A stretch of DNA of 64,000 bases from JAYWDA01 sp043747555 (GTDB lineage Bacteria; Bdellovibrionota; Bdellovibrionia; Bdellovibrionales; Bdellovibrionaceae). Position numbers and translations under genes: made by a program. The stretch spans positions 1 through 64,000 of the forward strand of contig JAYTOY010000062.1 of NCBI GenBank assembly GCA_043747555.1, given 5' to 3'. Of this stretch, positions 16,081 through 25,676 are shown piece by piece. Numbering within the stretch: position 1 is the first letter of the stretch; every line of letters begins with the position of its first letter. The notes under the pieces are model-generated. The model ran no database searches and was not told where the DNA came from. It saw only the letters and a list, made by a program, of their open reading frames with translations.

Positions 16081-17334
16081 CTACTCCTTTTTCACAGTCT
16101 CAACCGAGACTTGTAACGATCCTTGCGATAAACGAATATTTAATTGATCACCTTTTTTAACATCTTTAGCAGATTTTATCACAGCCTCATTTCTGGTGAC
16201 TAGGGCATAGCCGCGATCAACAACTCGCAATGGACTTAAGCTATCCAATAAAGACATCTTATGTTCTAAGCGTTGCTTTTTTCTTTCAAAAATATTTCTT
16301 CGGGCTAAATCCAAACGCATCAAAAGTTCGTCATTTCTCTGGGTCAGTTCCTGCAACTTTTTTTGTGGATCAACCAATGCATTTTTAAGTAAGGCTAACT
16401 TTTGCTTAAAACTTTCCAAGCTTCTTTTTTGAGAAATAACTAAAAGACGTCTCAGCTGAAGGACTTTTTGCATCAGCTCATCTGAACTTTTTGCAACAAG
16501 CTCCGCAGCGGCTGATGGCGTTGGCGCTCGAAGGTCCGCAACAAAATCTGAGATCGTAAAGTCGATTTCGTGACCGACGGCAGAAATCACTGGAAAAGGA
16601 CTGGCAACAATTGTTCGCGCTAGAGTTTCATCGTTAAACGCCCAGAGATCTTCAATCGATCCCCCACCGCGACCAATAATAATCACGTCAACACCAGGAA
16701 TCGTCCAAGCTTTTTTTAAAGCGGCCACGATTTGTTCAGCGGAGCCCGCTCCTTGCACTAGTGTAGGAATCACCGTGATCTGGATTCCGCGGGCACGTCG
16801 ACTTAAAACATTCATCATATCGCGAATGGCAGCTCCGGTCGGAGATGTTACGATGGCAACATGTCTGGGGTAAGCAGGAATGGCACGCTTCCTTGCGCTT
16901 TCGAAAAGGCCTTCTGATTTTAATTTTTCTTTCAGTTGCTCGAAAGCTTTTTGCAAAGCCCCGGCGCCCACAGGCTCCATCAAATCACAGACAATTTGAT
17001 AAGATCCGCGTGGCTCATAAACGCTAATGCGTCCGCGCACTAAAACTTCCATTCCATCAGTTGGGCGAAATTTTAATCGGCTATTATTTCCCCGAAACAT
17101 CACAGAAGAAATTTGTGAATTTTTATCTTTTAAACTGAAATAAAAATGACCCGAAGTGTGCGCCTTAAAATTAGAAATTTCGGCCTGCACCCAAACAACA
17201 CCTGTCGAGCCCTCGATCAGTTGTTTAACTTGAAGGTTCAGTTGATGGACCGACAAAACAGTCGGACTATTTGCCGAAGTATTATTAGCCTCGGCGCTCT
17301 CAGATGTGACGGTCGTCGTAATATTTTCGCTCAT
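16081..17334 (-). CDS. xseA: Exodeoxyribonuclease VII large subunit
   Basis: This 417-residue catalytic subunit degrades single-stranded DNA from either end. It has an N-terminal OB fold (VQAEISNFKAHTSGHFYFSL), a central nuclease domain with PTGAAIRDM, IIGRGGGSIEDLWAFNDE and SAVGHEIDFTI, and a long coiled-coil region used to bind XseB. The C-terminal LDSLSPLRVVDRGYALV is also characteristic. A Thr/Ser-rich leader of about 25 residues precedes the usual start; ATG at 17334 is plausible, but a later start cannot be ruled out. Confidence 0.95.
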   Translation of the reverse strand: MSENITTTVTSESAEANNTSANSPTVLSVHQLNLQVKQLIEGSTGVVWVQAEISNFKAHTSGHFYFSLKDKNSQISSVMFRGNNSRLKFRPTDGMEVLVRGRISVYEPRGSYQIVCDLMEPVGAGALQKAFEQLKEKLKSEGLFESARKRAIPAYPRHVAIVTSPTGAAIRDMMNVLSRRARGIQITVIPTLVQGAGSAEQIVAALKKAWTIPGVDVIIIGRGGGSIEDLWAFNDETLARTIVASPFPVISAVGHEIDFTISDFVADLRAPTPSAAAELVAKSSDELMQKVLQLRRLLVISQKRSLESFKQKLALLKNALVDPQKKLQELTQRNDELLMRLDLARRNIFERKKQRLEHKMSLLDSLSPLRVVDRGYALVTRNEAVIKSAKDVKKGDQLNIRLSQGSLQVSVETVKKE

Positions 17335-17391
17335 TCAGAATGCAAGCTAATTAAGGCCTGCAGGTCCGTCAACTGTTAACCAATTATGAAA

Positions 17392-17736
17392 TTAAAATTG
17401 CACCCAGATGTTCTGCAAAGACCATGCACCACCAATGAAAAAACAAATCCATGCCAATGGCTTCCGCTTTTCGATCTCTTGAAACAGTGGGTGGGCCATG
17501 ATCTTAGCCTGCTGTAAGCTTGGAAGCGCTTCCAGCACAAGTAAAATTAGAAATCCATAGGAAAATACAAAAAATGGAAACATAAAATCAAGCTGTTGCG
17601 GCGTCATATCAAACTGATCGGCTTTTAGTGGGACAAAATAAGTCCGGTTCCATTGACCAAAATCACTTAAAGATCTAGAATATAAATCAGAGGTTCGAGA
17701 GGTGTAAATCTCATCGAAAATAAACCTTACAAGCAT
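17392..17736 (-). CDS. Small two-helix membrane protein
   Basis: This frame of about 114 residues has two hydrophobic segments, FMFPFFVFSYGFLILLVLEA and PLAWICFFIGGAWSL, joined by a short basic loop. No family is recognised. ATG at 17736 is preferred; a TTG at 17760 would add eight residues. It lies 57 bp upstream of xseA on the same strand and could be cotranscribed. Confidence 0.5.
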   Translation of the reverse strand: MLVRFIFDEIYTSRTSDLYSRSLSDFGQWNRTYFVPLKADQFDMTPQQLDFMFPFFVFSYGFLILLVLEALPSLQQAKIMAHPLFQEIEKRKPLAWICFFIGGAWSLQNIWVQF

Positions 17737-17984
17737 AATATCGGGGGCTGTCCCTGACAATGGTGTGCAAGCCCACCTCGAGTGGGAAGCCTAAAGTTGT
17801 TACCATGGCCACCCACTTTAGCACTAGAGGTTTACTTTCAGAGTTTCCGATCGGGCCTTTTTTTTGCCTTTTTTCGTCTCAATCTGAGATTTATGTCAAA
17901 TTCCCCGTCTTGAAACTAATTGCGCTCTCATAATAAGGCACAGACTACCGTTTAGTCCTAAGTACTTTGGTCCGATAAGTTTTT

Positions 17985-19931
17985 ATGGGCAAAAGACTAG
18001 TGCCATCGCGCCTTTTTTTAGAGAGTATTCCAAAGTTTGGCGCTTTGGTTTGGGCATTGATGTTAGGCAGTCTCATGCAGGGCTGCGGTCCTTTGGTCGC
18101 GCCAGTTAATTCTACGACAGCTTCAGGTCTGTCTGCTGGTCCGGAGCCTGCGAATTGCTCGCCTCGTGCGCCAATAACAAATCCAATTCCAATCACTGGT
18201 CATGCTGATTATTTTTACCGCCCAACAAATATTAGTGGTGCTTCGTCGACGCAAGGACTTTACGGGGATCCAGTTTCAGCTTTCATTAGATATGCCGAGG
18301 TCGCCATTTCAGACAGTGCTGGAACTGTGATCCAGTGTGGAAAAACCGATAACAGCGGAAATTTTTCTTTGCAAATTCCTAAGACCGTCGGCAGCTATAC
18401 TGTTTCCGTCTTTTCAAGATCAGCCACGGGCTCAGCTGAAGTTAACGCCAGCGTCCTTGAAGACATTTACTCCAGCTCGCCTTACAGTATCACGGCAAGC
18501 TTTACAGTTGCTTCGGGGAATAATTCCGTCGCGGTTGGAACTTTAAGCGCTTATGCCCGCGCTTCACAATCTGCAAAAATTGCTGGAGGTGCATTTTTTA
18601 TTTTTGATAATATTCTTTATTCAAACGAACGAATTCGTACCCTTATCGGCGATGCGACGTTTGTGGCGCCGAAAGTTCAAGCTTATTGGAAGGCTGGGTT
18701 TAATCCCTATTCTTATTTTGGTTCACCCAACTCCTTGGCATCTTTTTATGTCAATACCGACCGGAAACTTTATATCTTAGGTGGACTTAATGGTGATGTT
18801 AAAAATATTGATACCGATCATTTTGATGCTTCGGTGATTGTTCATGAATATGGTCATTTTCTGGAAGATGTTTACGGTCGAAGTGAATCCCCAGGGGGAT
18901 CTCACAACGGAAATGCCATGATCGATCCCCGTTTGGCATGGTCAGAAGGTTGGGCCAATTATTTACAAGCTCAGCTTCTGAATGGTCGCTATTTTACCCC
19001 AGGATATTACGCCGATACAGTTGGTTTTGTTGGCGACAGTGTTGAGGGCAGTGGCACAGCAATGGGTGTTGGAATGGGATTTAAAGTTAATCTTGGCCAA
19101 GATGGCGCAACGGCCTCTTACGATCCGGTGGGGTCACCTGGCGAGGGAACTTTCCGAGAGATTTCGATTTCACGAACACTTTACAAAACAACTCGCAGCC
19201 CAGCCAGCACGGTGACTGGGTTAAAAGCAGCTGCACTTTCATTTGTTAATGTTTGGAATGCCTTTATTTCTACAACGTCAGGATTTGGAACTTCCAGTGC
19301 AACAGTTTTTCGAAGTATTGGATTTTTTAATGAATATTTTTACGCAAGTCTTAATGCTGGCGACAGATCCACTTGGCAGACAAATGTTCTTAACGATGAA
19401 CAACAAAATTCTAGTCGAAAAGATTTTGCGGATGCCCTCACGAAATCGGCAGTAGCTTGTGGAACGAGGGATATCCTACCGGTTGTAGACTCTCTTGATT
19501 CAGCAGGATACGCACATTCAAACTGGCTGCGCTCCAACGATTTCTATTCATTTTATTATTCTGGAGTAGGGACTCAAGTGATCAACCTTAACTACTCGCA
19601 AGTAGGCGCACAAAATATTGATTTGGACTTAATACTTTGGAACACCGGCTTCAGATATATCGATGACGACCAACAATCTCGTGGAATATCTGCAGCCTCT
19701 TATATTTCTGCCGGCAGTCGACGGGCTTATCCTGCGGCCGAAGTGGGCACCGAACAAATTTCTTTAAGCGGTCTTAGCCCTGGTTACTATTTAATCGATG
19801 TTAAAGCATTGACCCTTGATCGAACAACTCACCAGAGACTTACAAGTGCGGCGTTAAATGGAACTGCCAGGTATGCGTTACAGCTTGTGACTAATGGAAC
19901 TACGACGGAGTATTTATGCCCGGTTCATTAA
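17985..19931 (+). CDS. Secreted zinc metalloprotease lipoprotein (HEXXH...E)
   Basis: This 648-residue protein has a signal sequence ending in the lipobox LMQGC near residue 33. Next come a beta-sandwich domain resembling carboxypeptidase regulatory repeats (DNSGNFSLQIPKTVGSYTV) and a catalytic domain with HEYGH as the zinc-binding and catalytic helix, followed 40 residues later by WSEGWANY, whose Glu is the expected third ligand. A C-terminal domain with DLDLILWNTG and YYLIDVKA resembles bacterial pre-peptidase C-terminal domains. It is probably an envelope-anchored or surface protease. The next gene overlaps by 16 bp, so the two are coupled. Roles in nutrient or prey-protein degradation are inference. 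Confidence 0.85.
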   Translation: MGKRLVPSRLFLESIPKFGALVWALMLGSLMQGCGPLVAPVNSTTASGLSAGPEPANCSPRAPITNPIPITGHADYFYRPTNISGASSTQGLYGDPVSAFIRYAEVAISDSAGTVIQCGKTDNSGNFSLQIPKTVGSYTVSVFSRSATGSAEVNASVLEDIYSSSPYSITASFTVASGNNSVAVGTLSAYARASQSAKIAGGAFFIFDNILYSNERIRTLIGDATFVAPKVQAYWKAGFNPYSYFGSPNSLASFYVNTDRKLYILGGLNGDVKNIDTDHFDASVIVHEYGHFLEDVYGRSESPGGSHNGNAMIDPRLAWSEGWANYLQAQLLNGRYFTPGYYADTVGFVGDSVEGSGTAMGVGMGFKVNLGQDGATASYDPVGSPGEGTFREISISRTLYKTTRSPASTVTGLKAAALSFVNVWNAFISTTSGFGTSSATVFRSIGFFNEYFYASLNAGDRSTWQTNVLNDEQQNSSRKDFADALTKSAVACGTRDILPVVDSLDSAGYAHSNWLRSNDFYSFYYSGVGTQVINLNYSQVGAQNIDLDLILWNTGFRYIDDDQQSRGISAASYISAGSRRAYPAAEVGTEQISLSGLSPGYYLIDVKALTLDRTTHQRLTSAALNGTARYALQLVTNGTTTEYLCPVH

Positions 19932-20497
19932 AATTGAAGGTAGGTCTTCTGACCATCGCAAGTCTCTTCACTATTTGCGCCACGCTAGCATTCTCTGCAA
20001 GATGGAGCCTTTCAAAGCCTTCAGCAGGTCAAAGAAATTTAGCCGCAGCAATCAAAGTGGATCGCGTGATGGGAAAACAAATGGCGGTTTTGTCGATTCA
20101 GATGGAACCTTTGGAAAAGGTTCCAGAATTTGATCATGAGCCAGTGAAGTTAAAAGGCTTTATTACAGCCAATGCAACAAATGCATCTCCCATTCATTAT
20201 CATTGGGACTTACCGGCAGGAATTTTTATCGTCGCGGGTGATTTGAGCGGAACATTAACTGAAATGAATTCTGGCGATACAGCTGAGGTCGAGCTGGAAG
20301 TGACTGGATTCAGTCGTGAAGTCGGAAAGCATATTATCCTTGGCGCAAAAGTTCGAATTGGCGACGACGAACTGGGACAGAACGCAATGATTGCTAGCAG
20401 ACCTGAAGACTCTATGGAATTTGTCGCTCCCCAGATGCGCAAGTATGCACAAGAAACTCGCACTAAAGAATTCAAAAGGGGTCGCTTAATTAAATAA
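19916..20497 (+). CDS. Secreted hypothetical protein, coupled to metalloprotease
   Basis: This 193-residue protein has an N-terminal hydrophobic segment at about residues 8-27 that looks like a signal peptide or anchor (GLLTIASLFTICATLAFSA). The rest is beta-rich (PIHYHWDLPAGIFIVAGDLS, AEVELEVTGF) and may be one immunoglobulin-like domain. I do not recognise a family. The 16-bp overlap with the metalloprotease gene suggests a protein that works with it, such as an inhibitor, chaperone or subunit; this rests on context alone. Confidence 0.65.
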   Translation: MPGSLKLKVGLLTIASLFTICATLAFSARWSLSKPSAGQRNLAAAIKVDRVMGKQMAVLSIQMEPLEKVPEFDHEPVKLKGFITANATNASPIHYHWDLPAGIFIVAGDLSGTLTEMNSGDTAEVELEVTGFSREVGKHIILGAKVRIGDDELGQNAMIASRPEDSMEFVAPQMRKYAQETRTKEFKRGRLIK

Positions 20498-20504
20498 AGA
20501 CCGA

Positions 20505-21059
20505 TTAAATTGGTATTACTTCAACCTGAGGATTAAATTCATCTTTTAATATTCCTTCAATGGCCATCAATGTTCCACCGGTCGAGCTAGGACACGAGTC
20601 ACACGCTCCCTCATAGTGAAGATAGACTTTATTATCTTCGTATTTCAAAAGAGTGACATCGCCGCCATCGCCTTGAAGGCCTGGTCTTATCGTACGATCC
20701 AAAATTTCTTCAATCTGCTGCATTTCAGGAGACAAGCTTTCACGGGCAATTTTCTTTTCATCAATCTTTGTTTGCTGTGGATTGTGCATGGGCATTCGCG
20801 TTTGAATGGTGGCACAAATATTTTTTTGAATCTCTTCAGGATCTGCATCAAAATTGTGGGTAATGGTAATCACGTTTTGAAAAAAATGAACTTGTCGGAC
20901 ATCAGGAATTTGGAAAAGGGCTGACGCCAGAAAATTATTTTTAGCTTCGTCGGCATCGGCATAAGTGGCTTTACCATCATTAAGGACGGGACGATCTAAA
21001 ATAAATTTCCACGCATTTGGGTTCGGCGTGGGCTGAATGCGAACTAAAACTTCATTCAT
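20505..21059 (-). CDS. Nfu-type iron-sulfur scaffold/carrier protein
   Basis: This 184-residue protein has an N-terminal Nfu domain (RIQPTPNPNAWKFIL) and a C-terminal NifU-like domain with the cluster-binding CxxC in EGACDSCPSSTGGTLMAIEG. Nfu proteins receive a 4Fe-4S cluster from the assembly scaffold and pass it to apoproteins. The ATG start overlaps the sufS stop by four bases, making it the last gene of the suf operon. The N-terminal domain differs from E. coli NfuA, which has a degenerate A-type domain. Confidence 0.9.
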   Translation of the reverse strand: MNEVLVRIQPTPNPNAWKFILDRPVLNDGKATYADADEAKNNFLASALFQIPDVRQVHFFQNVITITHNFDADPEEIQKNICATIQTRMPMHNPQQTKIDEKKIARESLSPEMQQIEEILDRTIRPGLQGDGGDVTLLKYEDNKVYLHYEGACDSCPSSTGGTLMAIEGILKDEFNPQVEVIPI

Positions 21060-22285
21060 GATAACATCTCCTGAGCTTTTTTAACAGATAACACAAGCTG
21101 CTCGATATCTTGCGGATTATTGTAAATTGAAATGCTAGCTCGCAAAGTGCCGGCAAGGCCCATTCGAGCCATTAAAGGCTGCGTGCAATGATGTCCTGCT
21201 CGAACGGCAACGCCTTCACGATCCATAATGCTTGAAACATCTGAATGATGCAGTCCCTTCAAATTAAAAGAAACAATTGGTCCCTTGTCAGCGACTTGAC
21301 CGTAAAGAGAAATACCCGGAATTTTTGCAAGCTCCTGTTGAGCCTGATGTAGAAGTTGATCTTCCCAAGCAATGATTTTATTTAAATCAATCGCAGAGAA
21401 AAAATCCAAGGCGGTTTTTAAACCGATCACTCCTGCTATATGTGGAGTTCCAGCTTCAAATCGAAAGGGAACGTCATTGTAAGTTGTCTTGGGAAAGCAG
21501 ACCTCTGAAATCATGGATCCTCCTCCTTGATACGGCGGCATTGAATCCAGCAAAGTTTTTTTCCCGTAAAGAACACCGACTCCCGTCGGTCCAAAAATTT
21601 TATGCCCTGAAAAAACTAGAAAATCGCAATCTAATTCTTCGACATCAATTTTTTTCTGAGTCACAAGCTGGGCTGCATCTAGTAAAACTTTGGCGCCTTT
21701 AGCATGACTCCACTCAATCATTTCCTTAATAGGAGGGCGGACGCCTAATGTGTTAGAGCAGCCTGTAAAAGCGACAAGTTTAACCGAGCCTTCCAGTTTT
21801 TTCTTAAAATCTTCAATGTCCAGGGTGCCGTTTTCTAATCCCCGCGCAATTTTTAGATTCAATTTTTTTTTCTCAGCGATCATCTGCCACGGAACAATAT
21901 TGGCGTGATGCTCAAGATCAGTGATCAAAATTTCGTCACCCTCAATTAGAAACTCTTCAGCAAAACTATGGGCGACAAGGTTGATTCCTTCGGTGCAGCC
22001 TTTGACAAAAATTATTTCATCACTTGATGAAGCCTTTAAAAACTGAGCAGCAGTCTCACGAGCCTCTTCAAAATGCCTTGTTCCTTGATCCGCTAAAAAA
22101 TGAGCCCCTCTATGAACATTGGCTGATTCGTACAAATAATACTGATGCATTCGGTCGGCCAACACACGAGGCTTCAAACTGGTCGCAGCGGAATCAAGAT
22201 AAGCTAATCTTTTTCCATAAACCTTCTGTTCCAGGGATGGAAATTGAAGTCTTAGTTCTGAAAAGTAGGTGTCTAAAGAACTCAT
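21056..22285 (-). CDS. sufS: Cysteine desulfurase SufS
   Basis: This 409-residue class V PLP enzyme takes sulfur from cysteine for Fe-S assembly. It shows the PLP-lysine segment FSGHKIFGPTGVGVLYGKK, the ANVHRGAHFLAD segment, and the catalytic-loop region VAVRAGHHCTQPLMARMG with the Cys that carries persulfide. ATG at 22285 is chosen because it overlaps the sufD TGA in an ATGA arrangement and starts the protein with MSSLDTYF; an ATG at 22339 is less likely. No sufE is visible in the window. Confidence 0.95.
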   Translation of the reverse strand: MSSLDTYFSELRLQFPSLEQKVYGKRLAYLDSAATSLKPRVLADRMHQYYLYESANVHRGAHFLADQGTRHFEEARETAAQFLKASSSDEIIFVKGCTEGINLVAHSFAEEFLIEGDEILITDLEHHANIVPWQMIAEKKKLNLKIARGLENGTLDIEDFKKKLEGSVKLVAFTGCSNTLGVRPPIKEMIEWSHAKGAKVLLDAAQLVTQKKIDVEELDCDFLVFSGHKIFGPTGVGVLYGKKTLLDSMPPYQGGGSMISEVCFPKTTYNDVPFRFEAGTPHIAGVIGLKTALDFFSAIDLNKIIAWEDQLLHQAQQELAKIPGISLYGQVADKGPIVSFNLKGLHHSDVSSIMDREGVAVRAGHHCTQPLMARMGLAGTLRASISIYNNPQDIEQLVLSVKKAQEMLS

Positions 22286-23511
22286 AAGTTTTCCAGTCGG
22301 ATATTTTGTAATACTTTTTGCAAACGAGGGGTCAGCCATTGGACGACTTTTTCGTTTTCGATCTGATAAATCACATCGGACAAAAACCCATAACTCAACA
22401 TCGGGAGAGCCTTCGTGCTAGAAATTCCACGACTGTTTAGATAAAATAGTTGCTCTGGATCTAATTGGCCAACAGTTGATCCATGCCGGGCTTGCACATC
22501 ATCGGCATAGATTTCTAGCTGTGGCTTACTGTCGACTTCAGCGTCGTTACTAAGAAGTAGGTTTTTATTCGATTGCTCTGAAAAAGCTTTCTGCGAGTCT
22601 TTGCGAATCAAAACTTTTCCATTAAAAACGGCTCGTGAGTTATCTTTTAATAAGCCTTTATAGATCTGATACGACGTACAAGCTCCCACTTCGTGATCAA
22701 TCAGTCCACTGTGATCTGAGTGCTGATGTTCGGCTACCACATAAAGGCCCAATGACTTTACAAAGGCGCCTTGGCCTTTCAAACTTATTTTCTGCGAATG
22801 CCGGGCCACGAGCGCTCCGGCAGAATAAGATAAAGTTTCAACATGGGCGTCTTGATAGACTTCAAACTGAGTTCTAGCCAGATGGTGGGCCGTTGAGTCT
22901 TGTTCTTGACAGTGAACGTAGGTCAGGTGGCTTGCGCTCTTAGCAACGACACTAACGAATGCATTGGTTACAGAAGTCCCTTCGCCCGCGTAATGCTCAA
23001 CCACTGTAATTCGACTTTTTTCACCAACAATGAGTTGCAAGTGAGGGCTAGAAATGACAGCTCCAGCGGAATAAAATAGGATTTGCACAGGCTTATCCAC
23101 AATCTTCCCAGAAGGTACTTCTAACCTGATCGGATATTCAGTTAAAGCCCAGTTTAAAGCCATTAAGCTATCGTCATACTTATCGGCTTTTAAATCCAAA
23201 GGTCCAATTTTAAAATCAGGAATCTGGCTGGAAAGGTCCGCTTGAAAAACGCCATTAAAAAAAATTAAATGATAAAAATTAGGCTCTAGAAAATTTTTAA
23301 TGTTCGGCTGATATTTTTGTAAGCTACTGGCCTGTGCCGAAAATTCTAATTTGTTTAAAAACTGAAGACTTGTGTATTTAAAATTTTCATCTTTTCGGGT
23401 CGGGACACCCTGACTCTTAAAATAATCAAAAGCCTTCTGACGAATCGGAACCTCGTCTTTACTAAATTTTGCTTTAAGGCCGTCGAAGCGGTTTTCAAAA
23501 AGTTGAATCAT
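22282..23511 (-). CDS. sufD: Fe-S assembly scaffold subunit SufD
   Basis: This 409-residue protein is the non-cysteine partner of SufB in the SufBC2D scaffold. The conserved C-terminal part reads YADDVQARHGSTVGQLDPEQ, LFYLNSRGISSTKA and LSYGFLSDVI, typical of SufBD proteins. The beta-helix region is in the middle, and the N-terminal region is helical (FDYFKSQGVPTRKDENFKYT). It overlaps both sufC and sufS by four bases. It is distinguished from SufB by length and by the absence of the SufB-specific Cys context. Confidence 0.93.
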   Translation of the reverse strand: MIQLFENRFDGLKAKFSKDEVPIRQKAFDYFKSQGVPTRKDENFKYTSLQFLNKLEFSAQASSLQKYQPNIKNFLEPNFYHLIFFNGVFQADLSSQIPDFKIGPLDLKADKYDDSLMALNWALTEYPIRLEVPSGKIVDKPVQILFYSAGAVISSPHLQLIVGEKSRITVVEHYAGEGTSVTNAFVSVVAKSASHLTYVHCQEQDSTAHHLARTQFEVYQDAHVETLSYSAGALVARHSQKISLKGQGAFVKSLGLYVVAEHQHSDHSGLIDHEVGACTSYQIYKGLLKDNSRAVFNGKVLIRKDSQKAFSEQSNKNLLLSNDAEVDSKPQLEIYADDVQARHGSTVGQLDPEQLFYLNSRGISSTKALPMLSYGFLSDVIYQIENEKVVQWLTPRLQKVLQNIRLENL

Positions 23512-24257
23512 GTCAGCCAGTCATAGCCTTGCTTTTCAAGTTTTAAGGCAAGGCTAATATCCCCAGTTTGGATGATTTTACCGTTGACCAAAACGTGAAC
23601 AAAATCCGGCTTAATATAATCTAACAGTCGTTGATAGTGGGTGATTAAAATGACTGCGTTATCAGACGTTCGCAATTGATTCACGCCTTCTGAAACAATT
23701 CTTAAAGCGTCAATATCAAGACCCGAGTCCGTTTCATCTAAAATTGAAAGTCGTGGAGAAAGAATCGCCATCTGCAAAATCTCATTACGTTTTTTTTCGC
23801 CCCCGGAAAAGCCGACATTGACGGGCCGATCTAAAAATTCTGGATTCATTTTAACAAGTTTCATTTTTTCTAAAGCAAATTTTCGGAATTGGATTTCGTT
23901 TAAAATCTCTGATCCCTGATGTTCTAAAATCGAATTGAAGGCCATTTGCAGAAAAGTTTGATTGGTCACGCCAGGAACTTCGACCGGATATTGATAGGCT
24001 AAGAAAACGCCTTCTTTCGCGCGCTGATCAGGCTTTAAATCCTGCAGGTTCTGCATTGTTAAATTAATTTCGTATTTAATCGTACCCTCTGTGACTTCAT
24101 AAGCTGGATGACCCGCCAAAATTTTTGAAAGGGTGCTTTTACCCGACCCGTTGGGTCCCATAATCGCGTGCACTTCCCCGGCTTGCACCGTAAGGTCTAA
24201 ACCTTTTAAAACTTCTTTTCCGTCGACACTGGCGTGTAAATTCTTAATCTCTAACAT
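23508..24257 (-). CDS. sufC: Fe-S assembly ATPase SufC
   Basis: This 249-residue ABC-type ATPase powers the SufBCD scaffold. It has Walker A GPNGSGKSTLSKIL, the unusual signature segment NVGFSGGEKKRNEILQM, Walker B LSILDETDSGLDIDAL and the H-loop ILITHYQRLLDYI. It starts three bases after the sufB stop and overlaps sufD by four bases. Confidence 0.96.
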   Translation of the reverse strand: MLEIKNLHASVDGKEVLKGLDLTVQAGEVHAIMGPNGSGKSTLSKILAGHPAYEVTEGTIKYEINLTMQNLQDLKPDQRAKEGVFLAYQYPVEVPGVTNQTFLQMAFNSILEHQGSEILNEIQFRKFALEKMKLVKMNPEFLDRPVNVGFSGGEKKRNEILQMAILSPRLSILDETDSGLDIDALRIVSEGVNQLRTSDNAVILITHYQRLLDYIKPDFVHVLVNGKIIQTGDISLALKLEKQGYDWLT

Positions 24258-24260
24258 ACC

Positions 24261-25676
24261 CTACCCAACACTATTTTCTAGTTTCATTTCAATTAACTTC
24301 ACAGCTTCCACAGCAAATTCTAACGGGAGCTCTTTAAAAACTTCTTTGCAAAACCCATTCACCAGCAAACTGATGGTCTGCTCCATATCAAGACCGCGAG
24401 ACTGAAGATAAAAAATTTGATCCTCACTGATTCGCGAAGTGCTGGCTTCGTGTTCCATTGTCGATGTCTTATTTTTAATTTCTAAATAAGGCACTGTATG
24501 TGCCGAGCACTTATCACCGACCAGCATTGAATCACACTGCGAATAATTTCTGGCACCATCGGCCGATGGCATAATTTTAACAAGTCCACGATAGGTATTG
24601 CTCGAAAAGTCCGTCGAAATTCCTTTGGAAATAATTGTACTTTTTGTATTTTTCCCAATGTGAATCATCTTTGTGCCTGTGTCGGCTTGCATATAATCAT
24701 GGGTCAGCGCCACTGAATAAAATGCGGCCTCTGAATCGTCGCCCTGTAAAATAACTGAGGGATATTTCCAAGTGATAGCAGATCCAGATTCGACTTGGGT
24801 CCATGAAATTTTGGATTTCCGACCCACACATTTTCCGCGCTTGGTGACAAAATTGTAAATGCCACCCTTGCCATTTTTATCACCTGTGTACCAGTTTTGA
24901 ACTGTCGAATATTTGATCTCGGCATTTTCAAGCGCAATCAATTCAACAACGGCTGCATGAAGTTGATTTTCATCTCGCTGAGGAGCCGTGCAACCTTCTA
25001 GGTAATTCACGAAACTGCCTTCGTCTGCAACTAGCAGAGTTCTTTCAAATTGACCTGTGTCTTTGGCATTGATTCGAAAATAAGTGGAAAGATCAATCGG
25101 ACAACGAACACCCTTTGGAATATAACAAAAGGATCCATCTGTAAAAACGGCTGCATTCAAAGCCGCATAAAAATTATCACTGATGGGAACCACGGTCCCC
25201 AAATATTTTCTGACTAAGTCTGGATATTTATGAACCGCTTCTGAGATCGAACAAAAAATAACGCCGGCCTCTTCTAAAACATCCTGATGGGTCGTCCCGA
25301 CGGAAACAGAGTCAAAAACAACGTCCATAGCAACGCCCGAGATACGCTTTTGTTCTGTAAGGGGGATTCCCAAACGTTCGAAAGTTTTGACAAGTTCGGG
25401 ATCCAATTCATCCATCGACTTTGGACCCTCGGTCTGCTTTTTTGGGGCGGAATAATAGCGAATACTTTGAAAATCAATCGGCGCATAATGTACTTTGGCC
25501 CACACAGGCTCACTTAAGGTCAGCCAGTGTTTGTAGGCTTTCAATCGGTAATCCAACATCCACTCTGGTTCATTTTTTTTGGCTGAGATCATTCGAATGA
25601 TGCCTTCGTTCAATCCTAAAGGAACAACATCGGTTTCAATATCTGTCACGAATCCGTATTTATAGGCATTATCCAT
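24261..25676 (-). CDS. sufB: Fe-S assembly scaffold subunit SufB
   Basis: This 471-residue main scaffold subunit matches SufB in length and sequence. Landmarks are NFYAALNAAVFTDGSFCYIP, KGVRCPIDLSTYFRIN, NYLEGCTAPQRDENQLHAAV with a conserved Cys, KRGKCVGRKSKISWTQVESG, and the C-terminal SRISEDQIFYLQSRGLDMEQ. It starts eight bases inside the end of the Rrf2 regulator gene, so regulator and scaffold are translationally coupled. Confidence 0.96.
   Translation of the reverse strand: MDNAYKYGFVTDIETDVVPLGLNEGIIRMISAKKNEPEWMLDYRLKAYKHWLTLSEPVWAKVHYAPIDFQSIRYYSAPKKQTEGPKSMDELDPELVKTFERLGIPLTEQKRISGVAMDVVFDSVSVGTTHQDVLEEAGVIFCSISEAVHKYPDLVRKYLGTVVPISDNFYAALNAAVFTDGSFCYIPKGVRCPIDLSTYFRINAKDTGQFERTLLVADEGSFVNYLEGCTAPQRDENQLHAAVVELIALENAEIKYSTVQNWYTGDKNGKGGIYNFVTKRGKCVGRKSKISWTQVESGSAITWKYPSVILQGDDSEAAFYSVALTHDYMQADTGTKMIHIGKNTKSTIISKGISTDFSSNTYRGLVKIMPSADGARNYSQCDSMLVGDKCSAHTVPYLEIKNKTSTMEHEASTSRISEDQIFYLQSRGLDMEQTISLLVNGFCKEVFKELPLEFAVEAVKLIEMKLENSVG

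Noticed and set aside
17772..17786. Short hairpin CCCAC-CTCGA-GTGGG.
   Set aside because: The stem has only five pairs and no U-run follows in the direction of either flanking gene, so I did not call it a terminator.
17910..17936. TTGAAA and TAATAA as a promoter for the metalloprotease.
   Set aside because: The spacer is only 15 bp and the -10 match is poor.
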